Shown piece after piece: positions 49,498 through 58,626 of a stretch of 64,000 nt of DNA. The DNA comes from Haloarcula sp. H-GB4. Lineage in GTDB: Archaea > Halobacteriota > Halobacteria > Halobacteriales > Haloarculaceae. The notes beneath the pieces were generated by a model. It ran no database searches. It was not told the origin of the DNA and was given only the letters and a program-made list of their open reading frames with translations. Numbering within the stretch: the first letter of the stretch is position 1; the number at the start of each line of letters is the position of its first letter. The stretch is taken from positions 1,302,001 to 1,366,000 of the forward strand of contig NZ_JAVDDX010000001.1 in the NCBI RefSeq assembly GCF_030848575.1. Direction: 5' to 3'. A program made the translations under genes and the position numbers.

Positions 49498-50584
49498 TAC
49501 GCTGACGTTCGGACCGCTGTTTAATAATGGCTTCCGTTACTCGCTCTACCTGTGCGGCTTCCCAGTCCGGATGCCGGGCTGTGAGATAGGTCTCCACGCC
49601 GTCTCGGGACAGGTGCGGGTCCGACTCGTGACCTCTGTATTCACTGAGTCGATCACGGAGAGACTCGTCGAGACGGCGGTCGTACGCGAGCAGCGCCCCG
49701 ACCAGCACGACGCCACAGAACAGCAACAGCGCGTCCGATCGCTGTACAGCGAGGACGGCAGCGGCCACTGGCGGGACACTACTGGCGCGTGAATAATCCA
49801 GTAGGGCCGTGTCGTGATTGGCGACGATGTTCTGGACGAACCGTCGGTTGTCACCACGTTCAAGCATCGCGTTCACGAAGATGCTCGGATCACTGACAGC
49901 GATAACTCGACCGTCGCCGACCGATTCGCTCGTGACGACGGGTCGGGACGCTAACTGCTCCTCGCCGTCAAGGTTGGCGTTCCCGTTACTGTCGAGGTAG
50001 GCATACTCTGAGGTGTTGACGAGTGTCGTCGCGTTGCCGGCTCTGACAGTTGTCCCGTAGTTGAGGACGACAGTATCGACGCCTGTAGTCTCTGGATAGT
50101 CGCCGGCAGGCGTCGCTTCCGGGAGCGAGGAGTTCCGGTAATAATTTCTGTTGTCGTACACCGGGCGGCCGTCGAAGCGTGCATCTGCACCGACAGCCGC
50201 GAGTAGCTCATTTCCGTGTGGGCGGTAATCCTCAGCGACGACGAGTGTCCCACCGCTTCGAACGAACTCAGCGATTCGTGTCCGCTCGCTTGACGAGTAC
50301 GGCTCGGCCGGCGAGAGAACGACCGCAACGGTGCCGTCCGTGTCACTTGTCGGATACTGACTTACGTTCGTTCCGACGGTCACGTTTGCACCGGCGTCAA
50401 CTGCGACGGTTCGGAGTTCGCCCGCCCCGTCCCACTTGGAATTATACGCACCGAACGCTGCTGAGGACGTGCTCGCGGCGTAGACGAGTGCGATGACCGT
50501 GAGGGCAGTGTAAGTGGCAAGCAGTAGCTGTGGGAAAGTGACCGACGGCAGCCAAGAATCGTCAGGAGACGGTGTCGGTGCCAT
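49490..50584 (-). CDS. DUF4350-domain membrane protein
   Basis: 364 residues from ATG 50584. One membrane helix near the N terminus (about 18-38) is followed by an extracellular flavodoxin-like/GATase-like domain (DUF4350): PSDTDGTVAVVLSP-type strands and EFVRSGGTLVVAEDYRPHGN. Further on is VIAVSDPSIFVNAMLERGDN. A second helix lies at about 285-305, and the C terminus is acidic and cytoplasmic. Family members occur in MoxR clusters. Function unknown. Confidence 0.85.
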   Translation of the reverse strand: MAPTPSPDDSWLPSVTFPQLLLATYTALTVIALVYAASTSSAAFGAYNSKWDGAGELRTVAVDAGANVTVGTNVSQYPTSDTDGTVAVVLSPAEPYSSSERTRIAEFVRSGGTLVVAEDYRPHGNELLAAVGADARFDGRPVYDNRNYYRNSSLPEATPAGDYPETTGVDTVVLNYGTTVRAGNATTLVNTSEYAYLDSNGNANLDGEEQLASRPVVTSESVGDGRVIAVSDPSIFVNAMLERGDNRRFVQNIVANHDTALLDYSRASSVPPVAAAVLAVQRSDALLLFCGVVLVGALLAYDRRLDESLRDRLSEYRGHESDPHLSRDGVETYLTARHPDWEAAQVERVTEAIIKQRSERQRND

Positions 50585-50859
50585 CAGATCAGCCCCGGCG
50601 GTAGAATCGCAAGGATCCGTTTGATGACCACGTAGGCAAAGCCCACCAGACCAAGTGCGATGAGCCACCAGAGCCGCCGTCGCCAGCGCGGCGACACGGC
50701 CTGCGGTGCAACCAGTTCGACAGTAACGAGAAATCCGATCAGCGAGACAACGAAAAACAGTTCCAGCGTCAGCGCATCTAGGAGGGTCAACACGAGGATG
50801 GTACCAAGTACCCACGTGAGATGCCCGTAGATGAACTGCTGGCGCTGTCGTGTCGCCAT
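50584..50859 (-). CDS. Small membrane protein (91 aa) of the MoxR operon
   Basis: 91 residues with three hydrophobic segments (about 12-32, 34-50, 63-88) and an Arg-rich turn (SPRWRRRLWW). The stop overlaps the DUF4350 start (ATGA), so it is coupled. First gene of the operon. No function known. Confidence 0.75.
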   Translation of the reverse strand: MATRQRQQFIYGHLTWVLGTILVLTLLDALTLELFFVVSLIGFLVTVELVAPQAVSPRWRRRLWWLIALGLVGFAYVVIKRILAILPPGLI

Positions 50860-51104
50860 GGTAGCTTTGTCACTTGTACTGCCAGTTAAACTTCCGGAAT
50901 AGACGTGGGCTAATCAAACAATTAACCATCTGATGGTTTGTGTCGGAATCATACGCCCCAGCGCGGAGGGCGAAATCCGCCCTGAAGTATCTGAGCCATT
51001 AACCGTTCTCCTAGCGCTAGTTTTACGAACATTATACTTGTGGATGGTTATAGTGGTGGTATTTGAATTTTATTTACTTTTTGAGAGAGACAGCTGATAG
51101 GTTA

Positions 51105-51998
51105 CTATTCATAGTCTTCAGGTGTTGGAATATCGACGCTGAGTGTATCTTCAGTTGAGGTAGAGACCGCAGTGTCAAACAGGTCCTGATACTGGAACTC
51201 TCTCTCGCCCTTGAATGGCCCGGGCCTCTCAAAACTGGCAAGGTGTATCTTCTGAGAATCTGTATTTCCAGTAAATCCGATCTCGATTGTGCCCGCATCA
51301 AAGTCAATATCGAATTCTTCATCGGCTCCAATATCTGGAGACCCACCCCCGTCACCAGTGGGATTCTCTGCTTTCGTCGGAGAGGTTGAATTGCCTAACG
51401 CAGCGCGGACTAGCTTTGCATCTGCTGCACTGTAATTCGGTGGCTCAGGTACGTCTCCGATTCCGAGATCAGCCTGCCAGAACACTTTTGAACAGAGGAG
51501 TACGTTGCTGACTGCCTGAACAGGGCCCTCTCCGTCATGTTCCTGAGCATCAAACGATCCCTCGTAGTCATCGATTGACTTCCGGAAGACACCAGCTCCG
51601 GTTTTGACCGATATTGTATGCACGTCATAGACATCGTCAATGGAGGTGAAATCAAACGCGAGCACCTCTTTGTCCTCCTTCGTTTCAGTGACGGTAAAGT
51701 CGAAGGAGTCACCAGCCTCCAGAAAATCGCTGCCCTCTTCGAACCTGAATTCTCCACCCTCTACCTCGTATTTGGCGAGTAGAGCAGTCCCCTTAGGACA
51801 GGTATTTTTACTACCAGTTGGGGGTCCCCCACCGTTGTTATCGCCTTGTTTGCCCTTCCGTCCGTTTCCATTGCCTCGTCCGTTCTTATTCGCTCTCCCT
51901 GAGACAACTCCAGATATCGAACTGGTCACTGCGATACCGCTTACAGTGTGAATTACAGAGCGCCTTGAAAATCGACTGTCTTGGTTTTCATCTGACAT
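51105..51998 (-). CDS. Tat-exported secreted protein, uncharacterised
   Basis: 297 residues. The start MSDENQDSRFSRRSVIHTVS contains a twin-arginine motif, followed by GIAVTSSISGVVSG, a Tat-type signal. A Gly/Asn/Lys-rich linker follows (about 35-62). An acidic beta-rich domain after that includes KNTCPKGTALLAKYEVEGGE and DFTVTETKEDKEVLAFDFTS. Similar haloarchaeal exported proteins are of unknown function. Codons are AT-richer here, matching the onset of the glycan region. Confidence 0.7.
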   Translation of the reverse strand: MSDENQDSRFSRRSVIHTVSGIAVTSSISGVVSGRANKNGRGNGNGRKGKQGDNNGGGPPTGSKNTCPKGTALLAKYEVEGGEFRFEEGSDFLEAGDSFDFTVTETKEDKEVLAFDFTSIDDVYDVHTISVKTGAGVFRKSIDDYEGSFDAQEHDGEGPVQAVSNVLLCSKVFWQADLGIGDVPEPPNYSAADAKLVRAALGNSTSPTKAENPTGDGGGSPDIGADEEFDIDFDAGTIEIGFTGNTDSQKIHLASFERPGPFKGEREFQYQDLFDTAVSTSTEDTLSVDIPTPEDYE

Positions 51999-52329
51999 AC
52001 AACAGTCCTTACGACTAATGCCATTTTAGTTAATACTGGGTTTTGTTAATACTCTCATCTTACCGCGTAAAGTAGATGAAACCTTACTAATCAAAGCACC
52101 CTCATTTTCAGCCGAGATCAGAACATGGCGCGACAGCGTTGAATAGAATGGGGCCCCGACGGAACCCCAGAGAATCACCCGGTCGCACGAATTCTAGTAG
52201 AGGTGGATTATATCGCCGAAGGTCTTCGAGCCCGATTCAGTAGCTGATTAGAGGAGGGTGCATCTCAGGCGGTAACTGAACGGTCAAAAAATGTAAATAG
52301 AGTAGACATTATATTTTGATTGTATTAAT
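51999..52329. other. Intergenic region before the glycan operon
   Basis: 331 bases. The last 40 bases are AT-rich and probably hold the promoter of the rmlC-like gene (attatattttg near 52308-52319), but the spacing to the ATG is short, so I do not place the box firmly. No gene seen. Confidence 0.4.
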
Positions 52330-52800
52330 ATGATACACGATGTTGAAATAGAACATCTTCAGATGAATGTGGATGAGCGAGGCCATCTAACAGAGATCTG
52401 GCGGTCTGACTGGGATTTTTTTCAGGGAGATGACGAACCTCAGATGTCCTATTTTTCTGAAACCTATCCCGGTATTGTACGCGCTTGGCATCGCCATAAT
52501 CGAGGGCAAGTAGATCATTTCGTCGTTCTTCGGGGGAAGGCAAAGGTGGGAATATACGACGAACGGGAAGGGTCACCGACAAACGGGGAGTTAGACACGT
52601 ATGTTATTGGGGAAGGTAACATGAACGCGATTCGGGTTCCGGGAGACTGCTGGCACGGATTCAAAGCAATCGGTGACGAGCGAGTCCTTCTGGTGAACTT
52701 CCCAACGAACCTGTATGACTACGACGACCCAGACGAGGAACGGATACCCTACGACACGGACAGAATCCCACTCAACTGGGAGGAACCCCCCCACGAGTAA
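52330..52800 (+). CDS. RmlC-like dTDP-4-dehydrorhamnose 3,5-epimerase-family protein
   Basis: 156 residues, somewhat shorter than classical RmlC (about 180). The core RAWHRHNRGQVDHFVVLRGK holds the catalytic-type His and metal-independent cupin strands, and IRVPGDCWHGFKAIGDERVL matches the second half. It probably acts on a nucleotide-linked 4-keto-sugar. It ends 2 bases before rmlA in a tight operon. Variation in the active site leaves the possibility of a 3- or 5-epimerase or related isomerase. Confidence 0.82.
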   Translation: MIHDVEIEHLQMNVDERGHLTEIWRSDWDFFQGDDEPQMSYFSETYPGIVRAWHRHNRGQVDHFVVLRGKAKVGIYDEREGSPTNGELDTYVIGEGNMNAIRVPGDCWHGFKAIGDERVLLVNFPTNLYDYDDPDEERIPYDTDRIPLNWEEPPHE

Positions 52801-52802
52801 TC

Positions 52803-53873
52803 ATGAAGGGAGTACTTCTCGCAGGCGGTACGGGGTCGCGTCTCTATCCAATCACCTACACCGGGCCAAAGCAGCTGGTGCCAATCGCGAATAAGCCTGT
52901 TCTCGACTATGCGATAGAGGACCTGCGAGAGGCCGGCATTACCGAGATCGGCGTAGTTCTGGGTAACAAGGGCCGGGACGCAATTCAAGAGCACTTGGGA
53001 GATGGGTCCGCATACGACGTTGAAATCACGTATATCGTCCAGGGGGATCCACTGGGACTTGCACATGCAGTCGGCTGTGCCCGAGATTTCGTCGGTGATG
53101 ACTCGTTCGTCGTGTACCTCGGTGATGATCTCATGCGCGACGGGATCACGGATATGGTTGCCAACTTCGATTCATCAGAGTACAGCGCCGGTATCGGTTT
53201 ACAGGAGGTGGATGAGCCATCCAGATACGGGATTGTTGAGGTGAACGACAGCGGTGATATCGTTTCGCTGGTCGAGAAACCGGATGATCCCCCGAGCAAT
53301 CTCGCCTTGATCGGTATCTATGTGTTTACGCCAGCGATTTTCGAACAGATCGAGTCACTGACTCCTTCGTGGCGAGGTGAACTTGAAATCACAGATGCTA
53401 TTCAGGGGTTACTGGAAACCGGAAGTCGCGTTCAGTCACACCTCGTGCATGGGTGGTGGAAAGACACCGGGAAGCCTGAAGACGTGCTACAGGCGAATCG
53501 ACTCGTTCTCGACAATATGGATGGACAAATCGAAGGCGATATCCAGGATGGAGCATCTGTCAGTGGGCGGGTCGAACTCCAGAAGAACGCAGTTATCGAG
53601 GGCGGTGCTGTCGTCCGTGGTCCAGTCTCGATCGGGGAAGGAACGCGTGTCTGTTCTGACAGCTACATTGGACCATATACGAGTATCGGAGAGCAATCGA
53701 TCGTCGATAACGTCCACATAGAGGCCAGCGTAACGATGGGACACAACGAAATCAAGACCGATTCTAAAATCGTCGATTCGCTTGTCGGCCGAGAAGCCTG
53801 CGTAAAATCGAGTGACAGTAAACCCGAGGGCGAGCGGATAACTGTCGGCAGGAACTCGACATTGGAACTGTAA
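52803..53873 (+). CDS. rmlA: Glucose-1-phosphate thymidylyltransferase RmlA (long form)
   Basis: 356 residues. The N-terminal nucleotidyltransferase begins MKGVLLAGGTGSRLYPITYT and has GPKQLVPIANKP, with the product-side VVYLGDDLM. C-terminal left-handed beta-helix repeats (about 245-345: GDIQDGASVSGRVELQKN, GPYTSIGEQSIVDN) mark the long archaeal form. It makes dTDP- or UDP-glucose from glucose-1-phosphate, the first step of the rhamnose branch. Confidence 0.92.
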   Translation: MKGVLLAGGTGSRLYPITYTGPKQLVPIANKPVLDYAIEDLREAGITEIGVVLGNKGRDAIQEHLGDGSAYDVEITYIVQGDPLGLAHAVGCARDFVGDDSFVVYLGDDLMRDGITDMVANFDSSEYSAGIGLQEVDEPSRYGIVEVNDSGDIVSLVEKPDDPPSNLALIGIYVFTPAIFEQIESLTPSWRGELEITDAIQGLLETGSRVQSHLVHGWWKDTGKPEDVLQANRLVLDNMDGQIEGDIQDGASVSGRVELQKNAVIEGGAVVRGPVSIGEGTRVCSDSYIGPYTSIGEQSIVDNVHIEASVTMGHNEIKTDSKIVDSLVGREACVKSSDSKPEGERITVGRNSTLEL

Positions 53874-53875
53874 CC

Positions 53876-54058
53876 ATGCACATTATCACACATACGTGTC
53901 TTGAATGTGGGACTATCACAGCAGGCAACGTGCTGGAACAGCGTCGGGAGATGAAGTGTCCCGGGCTGAACTGTGACAATATTCTCAAGTATTCCGACCT
54001 TTCGGGCGACGATAGGGCGTATATTCTTAATAACCGAGACATGTATTCCACGGAGTAG
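53876..54058 (+). CDS. Small zinc-binding protein (60 aa) in the glycan operon
   Basis: Begins MHIITHTCLECGTITAGNVL with CxxC, then CPGLNCD, so four cysteines (C-x2-C and C-x4-C) can hold one zinc. It starts 2 bases after the rmlA stop and ends 15 bases before the SDR gene, so it is an integral member of the operon. Possibly a regulator or a cofactor of the sugar enzymes; not recognised as any named family. Confidence 0.65.
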   Translation: MHIITHTCLECGTITAGNVLEQRREMKCPGLNCDNILKYSDLSGDDRAYILNNRDMYSTE

Positions 54059-54073
54059 TGTGAGCCAGTAACG

Positions 54074-55003
54074 ATGACAGTGCTAGTCACTGGTGGCCTG
54101 GGATATCTGGGCTCGAGTCTTATACGTGAACTCCCAACCCACCCAAAATTCTCCGGTTCGACGATTCGGATTCTGGATAACTTTCGACAGCCGAGATTCC
54201 ACTCGCTATGGGATCTCCCGGCGTACGCTGACTACGATTTCGTCGAAGGTGATATCAGAGACTCATCGGTGAGGGAAGCAGCGCTTGAGGATGTTGATAC
54301 CGTGTTCCACCTCGCGGCGATCACCAATGCTCCTGAGACCTTCGATATTCCCGAAAAAACGTGGGAAGTCAATCACGAAGCCGCTGTAAACCTGTTTCGT
54401 GACGCCCAGAAGTCAGGAGTTGACGAGTTCGTGAACGCTGTTACCTGTTCTGTGTACGGACGAACTGAGCAAAAGATCACCGAACACTCCGAATGCAATC
54501 CTGAGTCACCGTACGCAGAGGCAAAACTCCAAGCAGAATCAGACATGTTTGCGGAGTATGACGGCGAGATGGACCTTACAGGGCTCCGACTGGGTACTGT
54601 TTATGGGTGGAGTCCCGGAATGCGGTTCGATACTGTCGTTGACAAGTTTGCGTTCCTCGCTGCTACCGGTCAACCCCTGACAGTGTATGAGGGGGCTGAA
54701 GATCAAAAACGACCGTATTTACACGTCCAGGATTCCGTCCGATCGATGCTGTTCGCTGCGGATGAACTCGGTGACGGAGAGGCATACAACGTCGTTGGAG
54801 AAAACGGCCGTCTGCAAGACGTAGTTGATGCGATTACGAAGCACTTCCCAGATGTCGAAATCGGTTACACCGAGGCTGAGCAACTGAACCAACTGTCCTA
54901 CATCGTAAGCGATGAGAAAATCCGGTCACACGGATTCGAGACGGGTCATACGTTGGATCAAGGGGTGGAAGAACTTGCCGATAAGTTCCGTGCGTTTCTC
55001 TAA
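54074..55003 (+). CDS. NAD-dependent sugar epimerase/dehydratase (SDR)
   Basis: 309 residues. Extended-SDR features: TGGLGYLGSSLIRELP (GxxGxxG), DIRDSS, FHLAAITNAPETF, and the catalytic Tyr/Lys pair in SPYAEAKLQAE. It binds nucleotide sugar near YGWSPGMRFDTVVDKFAF. Function may be UDP-sugar 4-epimerization or 4,6-dehydration. It is not the classical RmlB sequence. Fourth in the operon. Confidence 0.85.
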   Translation: MTVLVTGGLGYLGSSLIRELPTHPKFSGSTIRILDNFRQPRFHSLWDLPAYADYDFVEGDIRDSSVREAALEDVDTVFHLAAITNAPETFDIPEKTWEVNHEAAVNLFRDAQKSGVDEFVNAVTCSVYGRTEQKITEHSECNPESPYAEAKLQAESDMFAEYDGEMDLTGLRLGTVYGWSPGMRFDTVVDKFAFLAATGQPLTVYEGAEDQKRPYLHVQDSVRSMLFAADELGDGEAYNVVGENGRLQDVVDAITKHFPDVEIGYTEAEQLNQLSYIVSDEKIRSHGFETGHTLDQGVEELADKFRAFL

Positions 55004-55337
55004 AGAGGTCGTCCCAGTAACTACTGGTGTGTATGGACCCCACTGGGTACACATGAAGGTGTGACAATGAGATCTGGGCGGTTTCCAGCCTTCTGCTCGC
55101 AGTTATAGACATCATCCGGCTCGGTAGTTGCGTAGAGTCAATACCTGATAGCTAGGGCGAATTCATCAAGGACAGAGTGGATGTCTCGGAAAATAAAAGA
55201 GGTAATCGGATTCCATCAGAGAGATACCTGTTCATCAAATACTGAGTTGCTTAAGATTCCCTTATTTGCAATAATTCGTTTCAAATTGATCCAGTATCTC
55301 AGAAACCGGTGTATACTTAATCAGTTACTAATGCTAT
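55004..55337. other. Intergenic gap within the glycan locus
   Basis: 334 bases between two epimerase genes. AT-rich to the right, with tatactta near 55312-55320 as a candidate promoter of the next gene. I see no gene or transposon trace that I can support. Confidence 0.4.
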
Positions 55338-56357
55338 ATGACAGTACTGATGACGGAGACAGTGTTCATAACTGGAATCGCCGGATTCCTTGGAAGTCAT
55401 CTGGCTGATGAGTTCATTCAAGAGGGGTATGAGGTTGTAGGGAACGATAATTTCGTTGGCGGATATGAAAACAACGTTCCTCGCGAAGCCGAGTTCTATG
55501 AAATCGATTGTAATGATGTCTCAGAAATGAAGGCTGCCATGGCCGATGCCGACATCGTCTATCACACTGCTGCTCTAGCGTATGAGGGGTTGAGCGTCTT
55601 TTCGCCTGCTCGGGTCAACAAGAGCATCTACCAAGCAACTTCTGCAACGTTATCGGCAGCGGCTGATGTCGGCGTCGACAGATTTGTGTATTGTTCTAGT
55701 ATGTCTCGGTACGGTGAAAACGAAACGCCATTCACAGAGGATATGGAACCCCGCCCACAGGATCCATACGCTATCAGCAAGGTCGCAGCCGAGGACATGG
55801 TTGAACTCATGGCAGATATCCATGATTTCGAGTACGTCATAGCTGTCCCTCACAATATCATTGGTCCGCGACAGAAGTTTGACGACCCCTTCCGCAACGT
55901 CGCAGCAATATTTATCAATCGTATGCTGCAGGGGAAACAACCGATTATTTACGGCGACGGGGAACAGAAACGGTGCTTCACGTTCATTCAAGACGACATT
56001 CGCCCGTTGCGAAAGGTGGCTACAAACGATAATGTCACTGGTGAAGTGATTAATATCGGCCCGGACGATGAGTTCGTGACTATCAATACACTCGCAGAGA
56101 CCATTGCAGAGATTATCGGCTTCGAACTGGATCCGATATACAAACCTGATCGCCCACAGGAAGTCAAGCTTGCCAACTGTTCGGCAGACAAGGCCAGAGA
56201 GCTTCTAGACTACGAGGCACGATATACCCTCCGTGACGGTTTGCAGGAGATGGTTGAATGGATCAAAGACGAGGGCCCCAGAGATTTCTCGTACCACATT
56301 GACGTTGAGATAGTGAACGACCAGACGCCGGACACATGGACTGACGAGCTAATCTGA
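55338..56357 (+). CDS. NAD-dependent sugar epimerase/dehydratase (GalE/RmlB-like SDR)
   Basis: 339 residues. TETVFITGIAGFLGSHLADE has the GxxGxxG loop, YHTAALAYEG the sugar region, and DPYAISKVAAEDM the YxxxK catalytic pair. The C-terminal sugar-binding part is IIGPRQKFDDPFRNV. Start at 55338 is taken; an ATG at 55350 (MTETVF) is equally plausible. Substrate not resolved; GalE-like 4-epimerase or dehydratase. An own promoter is likely given the 334-base gap. Confidence 0.87.
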   Translation: MTVLMTETVFITGIAGFLGSHLADEFIQEGYEVVGNDNFVGGYENNVPREAEFYEIDCNDVSEMKAAMADADIVYHTAALAYEGLSVFSPARVNKSIYQATSATLSAAADVGVDRFVYCSSMSRYGENETPFTEDMEPRPQDPYAISKVAAEDMVELMADIHDFEYVIAVPHNIIGPRQKFDDPFRNVAAIFINRMLQGKQPIIYGDGEQKRCFTFIQDDIRPLRKVATNDNVTGEVINIGPDDEFVTINTLAETIAEIIGFELDPIYKPDRPQEVKLANCSADKARELLDYEARYTLRDGLQEMVEWIKDEGPRDFSYHIDVEIVNDQTPDTWTDELI

Positions 56358-56476
56358 CGTGGCGAAAGAGAGACTGAAGCCGTGGTTGTGCTCCGCCACA
56401 GGGTTCCGCATTATACCACACTTACTTGATAGTACTCCAAATCTTATTATTACACTGGACAAACAGGCCCTCTCGT

Positions 56477-58192
56477 ATGAGCGAATACGTCCTTTCGATA
56501 AATCCTTGTGTCGGGAATCTCGGATCTCACGACCCAAGTGCGGTACTCTTCAAGAACGGACAACTGGCGTTCGGCGTTGAAGAAGAGCGGCTTACCAGAG
56601 AAAAACACGCCGAAAACACGTTCCCAATGAATGCTATTGAGGCGTGCCTCGAATACGCCGATATCAGCTTGTCGAACGTGAAGAAAGTACTGATTCCGTG
56701 GAAGCCGCGCCTTTTTTACAAAATGCTCAGACACGATATCAACACAGTTGTCACAGAAACAGAGGGCGTTGCTGAGGCGATTACACAGCTTGAAGGAACG
56801 GTAAAACGCGATGTTGGCCCAACGGTATACTCTAAGTGGGCTGTTCGGAACAACCTTTCTGAGTTCGGTGAGTACACTCCCCCTATCGAAACCATAGAAC
56901 ATCACCGGTGCCACGCAGCGAGTGCATTTCACCCATCCGGCTTCAACGAGGCACTAATCGTCACTATGGATGGGCGAGGCGAGTACGACTGTACCGTCGT
57001 CTGGAAGGGCAATTCCGAGGGACTCAAACGGTTGCGAACGTATGAGTATCCCAATAGCCTTGGATTCTTTTTCGGAGCGGTGACAAAGTTTCTGGGTTAC
57101 TACCCAAACAACGGCGAAGGCAAAATAATGGGACTTGCCCCGTATGGGGATCGAAACGATGAGATCGAACAGATCCTCAGAGAGGAGATCAAGACCGGGT
57201 TAGAGTATGATGTCAGTACGCTTTCGAAGGGCAATTTCGAATACGCGACGAGGAAATTAGAGGAAATCTTTGATCGCCCCAGAAAGCAGACCACTGATGA
57301 GTTTTCGCAGTGGGAGCGAGATCTTGCACATGTCACGCAAAAACTGGTGGAGGAAACAGTCACCGAGATAGTTACCCACTACAGTGAGCGTCTAGATGTG
57401 GATAAAGTAGGGTTAGCAGGCGGTGTCGCACTCAATTGCAAAGTGAATAAAGAAGTTATGGAACTCCCCTGCGTTGAGAGTACATTCGTCCAGCCTGTCT
57501 CAAACGATGCTGGTGCTGCGGTCGGAGCCGGGTTGTTGGATGCAGGCATCACTGCCACCGAAGATATTTCTACCGTGTATTGGGGCCCGGAATACACCAC
57601 AGAATCAATTGAGGCGGTGCTACAAACGAACAAGCTCAGCTATGCTAAACCAGACGACCTGTGTCGAACGGTTGCAGAGCATATCGCTGATGGCAAGCTC
57701 GTCGGATGGTTCCAGGGCCAACTCGAGATGGGTCCTCGAGCACTTGGCAATCGCAGTATACTGGCTGATCCACGATCGGAGGCTTCACTCGACCGCGTAA
57801 ACGAATTCGTGAAACATCGTGAAGGATGGCGGCCGTTTGCCCCGTCAATGCTTAAAGAAGCCGGTGACCAGTATCTGGTTAATTTTGAAGAAGCGCCATT
57901 CATGATCAAGACGTTCGATGTTGTGGAAGAAAAGAAGGCAGAGATCCCTGCGGTCCTCCATCCAGCTGACGATACCACGCGACCACAGACAGTTCGCGAG
58001 GATCAAAACCCCCGTTACTACGGTTTGATTAGTGCCTTTGAAGAGATTACCGGCGTTCCAGTGGTTCTCAATACCTCGTTCAATGATAACGGAGAACCGA
58101 TCGTAAATCAGCCTATTGAGGCGATTAAAGACTTCTACGGGATGGGGTTAGATATCATTGTCTTAGAAGACATACTGATGGAAAAAACCTAG
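56477..58192 (+). CDS. NodU/CmcH-type carbamoyltransferase
   Basis: 571 residues from ATG 56477 (upstream in-frame Met at 56426 gives a non-conserved leader). The N-terminal HSP70-like ATPase domain has SHDPSAVLFKNGQLAFGVEE and EERLTREKHAENTF, with catalytic HHRCHAASAFHPSGF, and GLAGGVALNCKVNKEVMELP further on. The C-terminal YrdC-like domain has LEMGPRALGNRSILADPRSE. It would move carbamoyl from carbamoyl-phosphate through carbamoyl-AMP to a sugar hydroxyl of the glycan. Known relatives modify Nod factors, antibiotics and polysaccharides. Confidence 0.92.
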   Translation: MSEYVLSINPCVGNLGSHDPSAVLFKNGQLAFGVEEERLTREKHAENTFPMNAIEACLEYADISLSNVKKVLIPWKPRLFYKMLRHDINTVVTETEGVAEAITQLEGTVKRDVGPTVYSKWAVRNNLSEFGEYTPPIETIEHHRCHAASAFHPSGFNEALIVTMDGRGEYDCTVVWKGNSEGLKRLRTYEYPNSLGFFFGAVTKFLGYYPNNGEGKIMGLAPYGDRNDEIEQILREEIKTGLEYDVSTLSKGNFEYATRKLEEIFDRPRKQTTDEFSQWERDLAHVTQKLVEETVTEIVTHYSERLDVDKVGLAGGVALNCKVNKEVMELPCVESTFVQPVSNDAGAAVGAGLLDAGITATEDISTVYWGPEYTTESIEAVLQTNKLSYAKPDDLCRTVAEHIADGKLVGWFQGQLEMGPRALGNRSILADPRSEASLDRVNEFVKHREGWRPFAPSMLKEAGDQYLVNFEEAPFMIKTFDVVEEKKAEIPAVLHPADDTTRPQTVREDQNPRYYGLISAFEEITGVPVVLNTSFNDNGEPIVNQPIEAIKDFYGMGLDIIVLEDILMEKT

Positions 58193-58626
58193 TATAGCTG
58201 TAAGCCGAGAGAGGCCTTGCTTACGCATGTTTCCGAAAATAATCACGGCTGTCACCTTTCCCGATTGGGCAGCGAAACGTTACCTATTGGCGAATTGGAA
58301 CTATGCTTGCTTGAACGTTGCCTTCTTTTTTATTCTGAACTCCGCGTCCCCACTAGATGATCTAATGGGCGAGATCCCCGCCCAGCGAGATACTGCTATC
58401 AGGAATAGTGGGGCCCTCTTTCGGTATCGGTGCAGCAGACAGGTGGTTAGTGTTGTCTAAAAACTGTCTGTAGTTGGGGTCGGCATAACAGAGGTACGAG
58501 AAGATCAGTAGCAAGAATACTGTACGTAGCAGCTACGATAGTCCTATCAGTGAATTTTATAGTATGTCTGTTCGAGTGTCTCTCTAGTGACAGTACTGAC
58601 AAATACAGCGGACTACAGTGGTGACG
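58193..58626. other. Intergenic gap before the first GT4
   Basis: 434 bases with a 77-codon plus frame (58227-58460) whose product is hydrophobic-basic and not halophile-like. I reject it as a gene. AT content is high around 58540-58610, near the GT4 start. Confidence 0.35.

Noticed and set aside
58227..58460. 77-codon plus-strand open frame in a glycan-locus gap
   Set aside because: Hydrophobic-basic product without recognised motif or promoter; probably chance in AT-richer DNA.
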